Positions 53,026-62,452 of a stretch of DNA of 64,000 bases are shown here, piece by piece. Numbering within the stretch: position 1 is the stretch's first letter; each line of letters opens with the position of its first letter. Origin of the DNA: Gambelia wislizenii (taxonomy: Eukaryota; Chordata; Lepidosauria; Squamata; Crotaphytidae); assembly GCA_030847615.1 (NCBI GenBank), contig JAUMIR010000003.1:33664501-33728500 (forward strand), in the 5' to 3' direction. The notes under the pieces are model-generated. The model was not told where the DNA came from and ran no database searches. It saw nothing but the letters and a program-made list of their open reading frames with translations. The position numbers were made by a program, and so were the translations under genes.

Positions 53026-53106
53026 CACCTGGGACTGAAGGTGGCTCATAATATAGATTAAAACAAGTAGATATAAAATCTATCATAATAGTAAAAATAG
53101 TTTTAA
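53026..53106. repeat. Right part of the unclassified repeat split by the hairpin and PLE pair
   Basis: CCCACCTGGGACTGAAGGTG then GCTCATAATATAGATT resembles 33500-33530, and the left half (TTTATATCCCACCTTTTCC) lies at 52452-52471, before the hairpin. The insertion therefore separated one repeat copy into two parts. Confidence 0.45.
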
Positions 53107-53640
53107 AAAATTGTCAGGGTGCGCACCCCCGTGGTCCCTCTCAGCTGGGTTCTCCAGAGCTGTACTCTCCTTGCAGTGTGCAAGGTGCCAAAGAATAACT
53201 TGGAGGCTCCAAGTTCTATTTAGGGAACTTTACTTACAGAGTATATACAGATTAGCAACTGCCTATTCATAGAATAATACGAGAGCACCTCCGGCTACAA
53301 CACCAGAACAACTCCCCACACTGAACATAGGCAACACCCACTTTTATATACATTGTCCATGGCATGGTTGCATCAGCCACTATTGCATCAGTCCTGTTGC
53401 ATCATCCACTTGCATCATGCTTGATGGGCGTGTCCTGGGTGGTGTGATGATTGCTTCCTTGCCATCACATGGCCTTTTCTTCTGGATTCTTCCTTTTACA
53501 GACTGCCCACCATGCTGGCTTCTTCCCTGAGTCTTGGGCATTCCCCAAGTTTGGTGTGAATAGGGCCATACATTGTGTGTCACTATTGCACAAGATTTGG
53601 GGAAATGGCCTCACATTGTGTGGATTTGGGGTTTTTCACT
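53107..53640 (-). repeat. LTR-like fragment
   Basis: On the reverse strand the sequence has a TATA box, AATGTATATAAAAGTGGG (about 53341-53358), and ends GCGCACCCTGACA at 53107, a CA-type LTR terminus. 56330-56787 has a comparable layout with TGTCAGGGGTCAG at its start. No coding region. The upstream limit is not visible. Confidence 0.4.
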
Positions 53641-53656
53641 GAAGTAGACAAGAAGA

Positions 53657-54233
53657 CCACTTATGACTCCTCGAACGCTTTCATCAGTGCCGTATATGCA
53701 CAATCCAAAATATACACTGGACTGACTATGTGATGAATGTTGCTGTCCTTGAGCAAGCAGGGATCACCAGCATTGAGGCCATGATATTGAGAACACAGCT
53801 ACGCTGGGCAGGGCACGTTTCTAGGATGGAGGACCATTGCCTCCCAAAAATAGTACTCTACGGGGAACTCGCCATGGGTCAGCGTAAGAGCGGCACTCCA
53901 AAAAAGTGATACAAGGACTCCCTGAAGCAACATCTCAGGCTCCACCAAATTGATCACCAACAATGGTCTGCCTTGGCCTCACATCGGGAGGCATGGAGAC
54001 GCACTATCCACAATTCTGCAGCCTTATTTGAGAACTCACGGCGAACAAGTCTTGAAGAGAAATGACAACGCAGAAAGAATTACAACCCAAAAACATCACC
54101 CAAGGAGACCTTCTGCTGTGCTTTTTGCAACCGGACTTGTTTATCTCGGATTGGCCTTTTTAGTCATCAGCGTGCTTGCAGAAAGCGTGGAATGAGTCCT
54201 TCCTGAATCTTCGTTTGCGAAGAAAAGCCAGAG
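53657..54233 (+). pseudogene. LINE-X copy 5
   Basis: 577 bp of LINE-X from the RLLERFHQ-coding region to the 3' stem TCTTCG-TTTG-CGAAGA and AAAGCCAGAG, flanked by a perfect 11-bp target duplication AGACAAGAAGA (53646-53656 and 54234-54244). Frameshifts break the coding sequence after LRWAGHVSRMED. The clear duplication gives the exact 3' end of the family. Confidence 0.9.
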
Positions 54234-54597
54234 AGACAAGAAGAGTCATGAATATGTAACTCTAAGTTATAAATTTGTAACTGCCTAACAAGATTCCGGC
54301 CATTGTCTGTATTTATAAATTACACAAGGCACATATTTCTGTTTTTATAAATGGCCTACACTTTACAATGCAGGATTTTGGGGGGGCATCTTGTTCAGTT
54401 TATATAAAAGGAAAAGCTTTCCAACCCTCAAGTAGGGGGGCATACTTTATAATAAGGGACAATTGCCAGCCCCACAAGAGACAAACTTTCTGGCTCTCAA
54501 ATAAGGGATACTCCTAATAATAAGGGACACTTGGCAATCTTAGCCTAAATTGATAAGTATTGTATAAAGGCCAAAATAACCAACAGAAGGGGATATG
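54234..54597. other. No clear feature
   Basis: Contains repeated AATAAGGGA(C/T)A words (54450-54535), probably DNA-transposon debris without identifiable ends. Confidence 0.35.
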
Positions 54598-54730
54598 AGC
54601 AGCACTTGGCAAAATTGCTATTTGGACTACAAACTCCACTACCCCTCAGTTAACACAGCCACTAATCAAGCTGGCTGGGGTTATCTGGATGTTGTAGTCC
54701 ATAGAGTAACTTTTTCAGACTCTTGGCAAG
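54598..54730. repeat. Palindromic short repeat, family GCTTGGGAAAGTTACTTTT
   Basis: AGCACTTGGCAAAATTGCTA, TTGGACTACAAACTCCACTA and the opposite-strand forms GTTGTAGTCCATAG, AGTAACTTTTTCAGACTCTT show inverted halves, so the family at 34411, 40908 and 49219 is probably a MITE. Confidence 0.5.
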
Positions 54731-55622
54731 AAGCAAGTAAGAACATGGATTGTGCCAATTTTTTCTTATTTATGAAGGATGAGGTCCATGTTTCAACATA
54801 GCTGTCTAATCAATCAATTGGGGTCAATTCCATCCTCCCCCTTCACCCCATTATATTGTTTTGGAAGTCACCCTGTACATCTGGAGAGGCTGCATAGGTG
54901 GGAGAAGAGGGCAGGAAGCTTTCCTTCTGTTCATTTCCTTCTGTTCACTTATCTTAGATCCAAGCCATTGTCTTTCAGACAGTTGTTGGCCGCCTGCCGA
55001 CAGCTGATGATGACACAATTGAGAAAGTGATCCTGGTTAGAAAATTAAATGCTGTAAAATTAATCAGCGTATACTTCCAGGCAAGTATTGAGAAGGAGAA
55101 TGAACCACACCACTATAGATAGGTAAGTCTCCTGTGTAACTTCTCATTTATCCTGCGTTAATTCAGTATCCTGTGTAACTACCCATCTTTCACAAATGTG
55201 AAATCTTTCACAAATGTCAAACAGGACCATTTTGAAAAAGCTTCTTTATAGCAAGGGGAAAGTGACATAGTTAGTACTGGCTATACCTCCTCCAGTATAA
55301 TTACAATACATGCTGATCTGAAGATATCTGAACAATGCATGAGAAAAAGAATGCTAAGAAGCATTTTTAATATTTGTTCTTAAATGTGTTTATTGTACTA
55401 TACTGTAGGAACATTGTTACTTTACCAATTTGATTGTAGAAAGGAAAAAGAAAATATTTATTTATTTTGCCCCAATGTTTTACAGACCTTAGCCAGCTGT
55501 CTTGTGCTGCTTTGTATAAATCAATAAAGCAAATAAACATAATAGGTTAGATATATGTCATACATTCAACATCTAAGGGAAGCAGGCTTGTTATAGGGAG
55601 GCAGGACAGGCTGTGGAACACA
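54731..55622. other. No recognisable feature
   Basis: No supported element. A short local duplication TTTCACAAATGT lies at 55189-55220. Confidence 0.35.
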
Positions 55623-55962
55623 CACAGGTCTATAGGTTTTCCATGGTTTTTTTCCAGGCTGTGAGGCTGTGTTCTGGAAGAGTTTATCCCTGATGTTTCA
55701 CCTGTATCTGTGGTTGTGGGGTGTGTGGGGTTTATATAGCCATTCAAATACACAAATGTATATATCCTCTCCAACAGGAACTCACAGTATATAACCCCCC
55801 CACACCCCTACCCAATCATTCTCTGAAGATGCCAGCGACAGATGCAGGCAAAATTCCAGGAATAAACTCTTCCAGAACATGGCCTCACAGCCTGGAAAAA
55901 AACCCAAGGATAACCTATGGATGCTGGCTGTGAAAGCCTTCAACTTCACACACAGTTCTGTC
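55623..55962. mobile_element. Penelope-like tail, second inverted pair
   Basis: 55623-55740 is an antisense tail and 55770-55962 a sense tail. They share AGAGTTTATCCCTGATG / AATAAACTCTTCCAGAACA, GGCTGTGAGGCTG / CATGGCCTCACAGCC, and GGGGTTTATATAG / ACAGTATATAACCCCCC. The spacer (CAAATACACAAATGTATATA) itself belongs to the sense copy. Confidence 0.8.
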
Positions 55963-56329
55963 CTTCAGTATCTTGTCACTCTTCACACACCCCATCACCT
56001 GCCTTAGTTCATGTTGGCTCATGTGGCTTATAGAGTATTAAAAGCTATTTCAGTTCACAGTGAAAGAGGAAAAAAAAGGGAATTTTGAGTAAACTAGACT
56101 TGAATTCTAGTAAAAATGCCTAGGAGTAAGCAGGAAATTTATTCCTATCATGTATAAGAAAAAAACAACCAAATGTTAAAAGGTCTACCTTCTAAAATGC
56201 ATTGAAAATCTAACAGGTGCTGAACTTACTGGTCTACCATCCTGCTATCACAGTGGGTAATCTGATGCCTTTGGGAAGCCTATAAGCAGGGAAAGAGCAC
56301 AGCACAAGGGCACCCTTCCACTTGTGCTC
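55963..56329. other. No recognisable feature
   Basis: No supported element. Confidence 0.35.
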
Positions 56330-56787
56330 TGTAGCAATTGGTATTCAAAGGTGTACTTGTTGGGGGATGATAGGACATTTAATCCCCAGCAGAAGCCAAA
56401 AATATCTCAACAGATTTAGCAGCAACCCATTCCCAAGAATACTCCCACACAGAGTGTCATCCAAACAAACAGGAGGCACTTTATCTTCAAGCTCAAGGCA
56501 GTTGCAATATGTACAGATATATACAGCAGACAGACAAACTGCTTCGCCAGACATCATGTTATTTCCAGAGAAAGAATGCTCTGGACTGAGCCTTCTTTTA
56601 TACAGATTTACAGGGCATTGGCTCCCTCAACCACATGGGTGCATTACATCAGATTTTGCACTCCAGACTCTATTCTGATGCTGTGCAGCTGTGGCCTCAA
56701 GGCTAGCATGACTTGGCCCCAGCTAGCATGACTTAGCAGTTGTTTGGCCATTTTCTATGGAGTTCAGTCTCTGACCCCTGACAGTAC
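56330..56787 (-). repeat. LTR-like fragment
   Basis: On the reverse strand it starts TGTCAGGGGTCAGAGACTG (56785 down), has a TATA-like CTGTATAAAAGAAGG near 56590-56604, and continues past a TATATCTGTACATATTGC stretch. It resembles 53107-53640 in layout. No coding region, and the right LTR end is not evident. Confidence 0.4.
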
Positions 56788-56910
56788 TACTTCTGATATT
56801 GGATGGTCATTGTGTCCTGTAGCCACTGCTAGGCTTATTATGCAGAAATTCTGCTTCTAAGATCTTTTTAAAGCCATCTGCATTAGTGCTTATCACTACA
56901 TCTTGCCATA

Positions 56911-57787
56911 CAGATCGCCCCACATATCTGTTGGGGATATGTTCCCAGACTGATCATGGATACATGAAAGCATGGATAATAGTGAACCCAATTGAAATGA
57001 ATGACCACTCGCCCAACCTCTGGCAGACTCATACCATAGAATGGCATTGGAAGGTAGGGGCTTGTCTAGATGGGAGGATACAATGCTGGTTCATGCACAT
57101 TATTGCAAATTTACAGCAGTGTTCCTTTTTCTCCATGGTCTTTTGGCAAAAACAATAGTATGCAAAGGTATACGCATTTGAACTGCACACACCCATGAAT
57201 CAAGATGGCAGCCAAGTAAATTAGTGTGCTATTATTCTCCACACACTGCCACTGCTGTATAGCATTTTTTTAAAACTTTAAAGCAAAGATGTGCAAGTGT
57301 GACCTTCTGCTTAAAAAAGTTATTTGGGAGCAGAGCTCCCAAATACAGATGCAGTAAAAAAGTGGATGATTGCTAATGCAAAAATCCAAAATGGCGCTTC
57401 CAGCTGCTTTCTTGCTGGCAAGCCCACCCCCACACACGTCCAACCAATCTGCTCTCCAGTTCCACCCTCTCTGAGAATGCGCAGTGATGTGAATTGGTTG
57501 TCCTAAGGAGTGCTAATGTGCACCCCCATGCACTATTTTAAAAAATCCAGGAAAAGCTGCAAAGACTTTTCCCGTGTAGTTTTTGGAGTTTTTGGCCCCC
57601 TCCTTCCGAATAAGACGAATTACCATGGGATCTCGTTGGGACAAAAGGTACAGTATTCTCCTCAAATTCTATGAGGAGTATTTTCACTGTCTAGACAACC
57701 CCTAAAATGCCTACAGTGGACATATTTTTTTCAGACATGGATAAGTGAAACCGTGATACCAGTCCCATGGATATGGAGGTTGACCTG
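56911..57787. mobile_element. Tigger-like MITE interrupted by a family G element
   Basis: Left end CAGATCGCCCCACATATC and right end GATATGGAGGTTGACCTG are inverted and flanked by TA (56909-56910 and 57788-57789). Removing 57057-57702 plus one TA leaves about 229 bp, the standard size of this MITE. Confidence 0.8.
57057..57702. mobile_element. TIR MITE, family G copy 2 (opposite orientation)
   Basis: GGGGCTTGTCTAGATGGGAG start and CACTGTCTAGACAACCCC end, 646 bp, flanked by TA on both sides. The interior matches 61526-62166 in reverse (TGGTCTTTTGGCAAAA, CCTGATTGG-type block, GTTTTTGGAGTTTTTG). No transposase. Confidence 0.88.
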
Positions 57788-57789
57788 TA

Positions 57790-58139
57790 GTGAATTCCAG
57801 TTGAGAAATGTAATGTGTGAAGAGTACATCCTTTTCATTTGTTCTTCTACTGAGTCTTCTAGTACAGTATTAAGTTTCACTGTATGATTCTGAGGTCTAG
57901 TATTATAAGAGAGCAGGAGAAATCTCTCTATTCACTTTGCTCAAACTGTGCATAATTTTACAGATCTTTAGTTTAACTCTCCTTACTTGCCTTTTCTTCC
58001 ACTAAGCTAAAATCCCCTCAGCTGTTACAATCTTTCCTCTCAATGAACTGCTTCACCCATTTGGTTATTTGTACTGTGTTTTTCTGGACCCGTTCTGGTT
58101 CTATAATGGCCATGATCTCACTTTGAGGAGATGGAACAT
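57790..58139. other. No recognisable feature
   Basis: No supported element, though TTCTGAATTG-like CR1 phrases are hinted near 58070-58100 (GTTTTTCTGGACCCGTTCT). Confidence 0.3.
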
Positions 58140-58330
58140 AATCATGGAGTTATGCAGCAGTTGTGCAATGGTGCTTTGTTAGTAAATTGCAATGTTGTAC
58201 AGCTAAATATGTATGCACATCTGCATGTGCAATGTACAGTTGTGCAGACCATGTGTAACCATGCAAAATGGCAGTGCATGCACATCTCTGCTACTGCAAC
58301 CTTGAACTGAATACAGCTGTTGCACATCAG
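58140..58330. repeat. TGCA-rich dyad block (4 of 4)
   Basis: ATGCAGCAGTTGTGCAATGG, TATGCACATCTGCATGTGCA, ATGTACAGTTGTGCAGACC, GCAGTGCATGCACATCTC. Same texture as the blocks at 18550, 29575 and 34115. Confidence 0.6.
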
Positions 58331-58573
58331 ACAAAAATGTCCAACCACTTCTGTAGGGGAACTTACACATGTGTAACACGTGAACAGGATTCTGGTCTAT
58401 ATCTTTTGAGATGTGTCGGCCAGATCTATACACAGTATTCCTAAAGTGGCTGCACCATAAACTTGTATAAAGGCATTATCAGATCGGCAGGTTTATTTTT
58501 TTTATTTCAAAGATCTTCCATGAAAAAACAACAATAAAATAATTAGTTAGAGCTTAGGAAAATTAACATTTTA

Positions 58574-59147
58574 AGATTTTATCAGATGTGGCAAATATGT
58601 CATCATAATGATACCTAATGAATGCAAAAGGGTGCGCATACCAGATGATGATGCCCTTTTGCAATAATGTCTTGAAAATAAGCCATTCTTTTTTATTGAC
58701 AGGCCAAGCCATCAATAGATCTCCTATGGTATTTTTTTTTTGCCAGTATTGCCCGCATTTCAAACCTCATGCCATTTTCCTCTCATGATTTCAGTGTTAA
58801 TGCCAGAGCACTTCCGGGTAACAAAATGAAAGCCAGGTAGGGGATGCTCTTTTTATGAACCTCCCCAGTTTACCTTTAAGTTTTAAAGTGTGTTTCTGTG
58901 CTTGTGTGAAGGTTTTTTTTTGTCTTTCTTTTGCTGTATTTTTAAAATTTATTGCGCTTGTGTTTACTTGCAAGCATCTGCAAGCTCACAAAGGCAGAAG
59001 TAAACAGAGCTCTGTTCATACTCTGTCAATGCTTTTCAGGCTAGTGAAGGTAAGGTCTGATAGAAAGGATTATTTTGCTGGGACAATTACTATTCATAAA
59101 AATATGGTGGGAAAGAAACGTTAATGGAGAGTGGTCTGATAAAATCC
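58574..59147. mobile_element. Family H TIR MITE, copy D
   Basis: AGATTTTATCAGATG and GTCTGATAAAATCC ends, 574 bp, TTA target duplication (58571-58573 and 59148-59150). Internal blocks CATCATAATGATACC, AAAGGGTGCGCATACCA and AAGTAAACAGAGCTCTGTTC match the other copies. Confidence 0.88.
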
Positions 59148-59150
59148 TTA

Positions 59151-60234
59151 GTCTATAACTCTAAGAATTCCCCAGCCATCATGGCCAATGGGGATCAATC
59201 TCCATTGATTCTGGTCCAAAAAGTAAAATTCTTAAGCTTTGGAATTAACATCCTACATAAATGAAAATGGGGAATGTATTGGCAACACTCAAAATGACAA
59301 GAAAAGTTCAGAGAGGAAAAAAGTGAATGTAAGAGATTAATCATTTATTATATGCTTGATTTTTCAAGGCACCCATTATGCTGCTAAGGTAAAATCCCTC
59401 TTTTAGCAAGCAGCCTGTGCAACACTATTTAGTTTAAACAAAACGTAGGAAGAATAACATGGAATCCCCATGTTTAGAGACTGAAGTACTGTAATCATTT
59501 TTTAAAACAGTTTCCTACAATTGAAAGCAATTTATTTATAGCAACCCTGAGAAAGCAAATATTAAAAACCAAAAGAAGAGTAGCTGTTACTGAGAAAAAG
59601 AAACATATATTTAATATCTGCAGTTAACTGTAGGGCTAGCCATTTGGCCCAATTGTAGGACTAGTATTGTCTACTAAATTTTAATCAATAAATGGTTAAA
59701 AAGTTTGTCTGTAGTATTGGTTCTAAGGAAAAACAATATGTTTTCAAGTTGCAAGACATACATTTCAGTTTCATGTTTCTCTTTTGGGTTTTCTTTGTTT
59801 GGTAAATATAGTATGTAAGCATAAATATTTACGAAATAAATATAAAACACTGAGATACAACAAGGAGAAAGAACAATTAAACAAGATAAACCAGGAAAAC
59901 CAGAAAACAAATTCAAAGAGAACAACCATAAATGATGTACAAAAGGATCTCAAGTACTATTTAAAAACATGACTGACTTGTTACCCTTCAGATGTTGTTG
60001 GTCTGTAACTCTCATCAGGCCTAGCAAGCATAGCACATTGTCTTAAAGATATTGATGATAGTCCTGGCTAAACATGTCCGTTGTAAGTTTCTAGTGATTT
60101 CAAGTTAAGTTAAATATGTGCAAAACATGCTGAGCCATCTTCCAAAATTTCTTGACCTGTTCTGCTGATAAGATAATAGCTAGAACACTTGAATAAGATA
60201 AAAAATAGGACATATATAGTCTGGAAATACTTGT
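59151..60234. other. No gene; one transposon-debris phrase
   Basis: 59988-60015 (TTCAGATGTTGTTGGTCTGT) matches the phrase at 19953. Otherwise A/T-rich and unrecognised. Confidence 0.35.
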
Positions 60235-60662
60235 AGTTATTTGCTGTCAAATTGGCTTCAACTTATTATGGTGAGGCTATGAATGAGAAACCTCCAAGAT
60301 ATCTGGTCCTGCTAGGTCTTGCAAACTCAGGGTTGTGGCTTTCTTGATTGACTCAATCCACTTGTAGTGTGGTCCCCCACTTCTCTTACCGCCTTCCGCT
60401 TTAACAAACATTATAATATTTTCCAGTGAATCACATCATCTCATGATATATCCAAGGTATGACAACCTCGGTTTAGTCATTTTGGCTTCTAGAGAGAGTT
60501 CAGGTTTGATTTGCTCTGGTACCCATTTATTTGTCTTTTTAGCAGTCCACTGTACCTATAGAAATCTTCTCCAGCACCACATTTCAAATGAATTGATTCT
60601 TTTCTTTTCAGCTTTCTTCATTGTTCAGCTTTCACATCCAAATGTAGATATTGGAAACACTG
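60235..60662 (-). pseudogene. RTE/BovB LINE 3' end
   Basis: Antisense sequence aligns with 32490-32935: the codons for FGCES (TTTGGATGTGAAAGC), NSFEMWCW (TTTGAAATGTGGTGCTGG), then AGAAGTGGG, and a terminal ATAGCCTCACCATAATAAG. Several frameshifts. 5' truncated. Confidence 0.8.
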
Positions 60663-60872
60663 CTTCTAAGATCTTTTTATTGAGGGTTCGTCATTAATAA
60701 AAAATCACGGAACCTAGCAGGAGGGAAATGGAACGAGCACAGAGTGAGGATGACGGGAGATCGGGAGGTCGGGAGAGGGAAGGGGGCATGCGAAATGTGG
60801 CGCTGCTTCCAGAACAGCCCCATTTCTGTCCCGATCTCCCTGGGGAATAATTTCCCCGTGTGAAAATCTCCC
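60663..60872. mobile_element. Hairpin-element fragment related to 52481
   Basis: CGTCATTAATAAAAAATCAC, GATCGGGAGGTCGGGAG and CAGAACAGCCCCATTTCTGT correspond to the right arm of the 52481 hairpin. The right edge GTGTGAAAATCTCCC resembles a degenerate GTCTGAAAAAGTCCC terminus. Only about one arm is present. Confidence 0.5.
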
Positions 60873-61328
60873 AAGTCAGAATGCACAGAGAAGCTATTAT
60901 AATCCACAAACACCAGAACAACTTCAACAGGAAAGAAGAAACCCTAAAAGTAAACAAAATCTGGCTCCCAGTCCTGAAAAACAATAGAATCAAAACTCAA
61001 CCCTTACAAATGAATTCCACCCAGGGACAGGGTGATTTGCAGCAGATAATGGGCCATCAACCAACCATTAGCTAAACAGACACTAATCCTCCTTGCATAT
61101 CTACATCCAGAAACTAACCATTCAATACACAAATTTACATATCCTCCCCAACAGGGGTTCACAGTATATACCCCCCCGACTCCTACCCAACCATTCTCTG
61201 AAGATGCCAGCCACAGATGCAGGCAAAACGTCAGAAGTAAACCCTTCCAGAACATGGCTTCACAGCCTGGAAAAAAAAACAAGGAAAATCTATGGATGCT
61301 GGCCATGAAAGCCTTCGACCTCACAAAA
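60873..61328 (+). pseudogene. Penelope-like element C-terminus and tail
   Basis: Frame 60860-61075 includes VRMHREAIIIHKHQNNFNRK and WLPVLKNNRIKTQ, identical in order to 37497-37620, then the non-coding tail with CTCTGAAGATGCCAGCCACA, GGCAAAACGTCAG and AGAACATGGCTTCACAGCC, ending GGCCATGAAAGCCTTCGACC. A 5'-truncated copy whose tail is the best preserved in the window. Confidence 0.88.
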
Positions 61329-61525
61329 GGAGAAGTGATTCTAACAGCTCATTCATTCATTCAGCACTCTAAACCTACATAGAATTTTTAAAAAGCACAT
61401 GACTGCCAATGGACAGATATATAGAAGATGAAAAGATAAATATACAGAGATGCATAATCTGTATATAAAACATCATAAAGATAAACTAAAGTTCCAAAAG
61501 CTATGAAAAAAAAGTTTTAAGTGGT
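61329..61525. other. No recognisable feature
   Basis: A/T-rich spacer. Confidence 0.35.
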
Positions 61526-62166
61526 GGGGTTGTCTAGACAGTGAAAATACAGCTCATAAAATTCGAGGACAATAACTTTTATCCCAGCAAAATCCCACAG
61601 TGATTTGCCATATTTGGAACGAAGGGGGCAAAAACTCCAAAAACTATATGGGAGAAAGCCTTTGTGGCTTCTCCCAAGATTTTTTTTAAAATGCAGGGGA
61701 AATGCACATTCGCACTAATTAGGACAACCAAATTGCAGCGCAGCAGATTCCTAAATAAGAGCAGAAGTGGAAACCTGATTGGTTGGATGTGCTCAGGGCG
61801 GTGGGCTTGCCAGCAATGAAATGGCCAGAAGTGCCATTTTAGTTTCACATTAGCGATCATGTGCTTTTTCGCTGTGCTGAGGCAACCAAACAGCTTTATT
61901 AAGCTGAAGGTCATACTTGCGCACCTTAGATTTACATTAAAAAAAAAACCTGTGGAGTGCCGATAACTTGTGGAGAATAATAATGAGAGTGATTCACTCC
62001 TGGACAGTATCTTGATTCACAAGCATGACTGTACATTAACTTCAAACAATGGATAGTTTTGTATACCAGCGATTTTGCCAAAAGACCATGGCAACAAAAG
62101 AACACTGCTGCAATTTTGCATTAATGTGCAGCAACCAAAATTATATCCTCTCATCTAGACAAGCCC
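61526..62166. mobile_element. TIR MITE, family G copy 3
   Basis: GGGGTTGTCTAGACAGTG start and CATCTAGACAAGCCC end, 641 bp. Interior shares GAACGAAGGGGGCAAAAACT, CCTGATTGGTTGGATGTGCT and TTTTGCCAAAAGACCATGGC with copies 1 and 2. The target dinucleotides are not preserved. Confidence 0.85.
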
Positions 62167-62400
62167 AGAGTTTGAAAAAAGCAGTATGCAAGTATTTGCG
62201 AATATAGTCATAGTAATATGGAGTAGTAAGACTCCAAGGACAAAGGTGAGCCAGAGAGGAGGAAACCCCTGATCAGGGGAGGAACATGAAATTCAGAGAA
62301 CACTGGTCTCTAGAAGGATGGTAATAAGAAATGAAAGCTGGGGTAGGGAGAAGCAAAGTCATGTAAGGCTTTAAAAGCTAGGACAAGAAGCTCAGACTGA

Positions 62401-62449
62401 GGACATTTTCAGACGATCCTTGCCATGCAAGGATTGTCTGAAAATGTCC
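62401..62449. mobile_element. 49-bp hairpin with 3-bp target duplication
   Basis: GGACATTTTCAGAC...GTCTGAAAATGTCC is a near-perfect palindrome. Arms of about 23 nt, one mismatch (G at 62415 against T at 62435) and a 3-nt loop at 62424-62426. It is flanked by TGA (62398-62400 and 62450-62452). Removing it and one TGA joins the surrounding repeat-like sequence without a gap. The termini resemble GGACTTTTTCAGAC at 52481 and GGACTTTATCAGA of family H, so it looks like an extreme internal-deletion derivative. Confidence 0.75.
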
Positions 62450-62452
62450 TGA

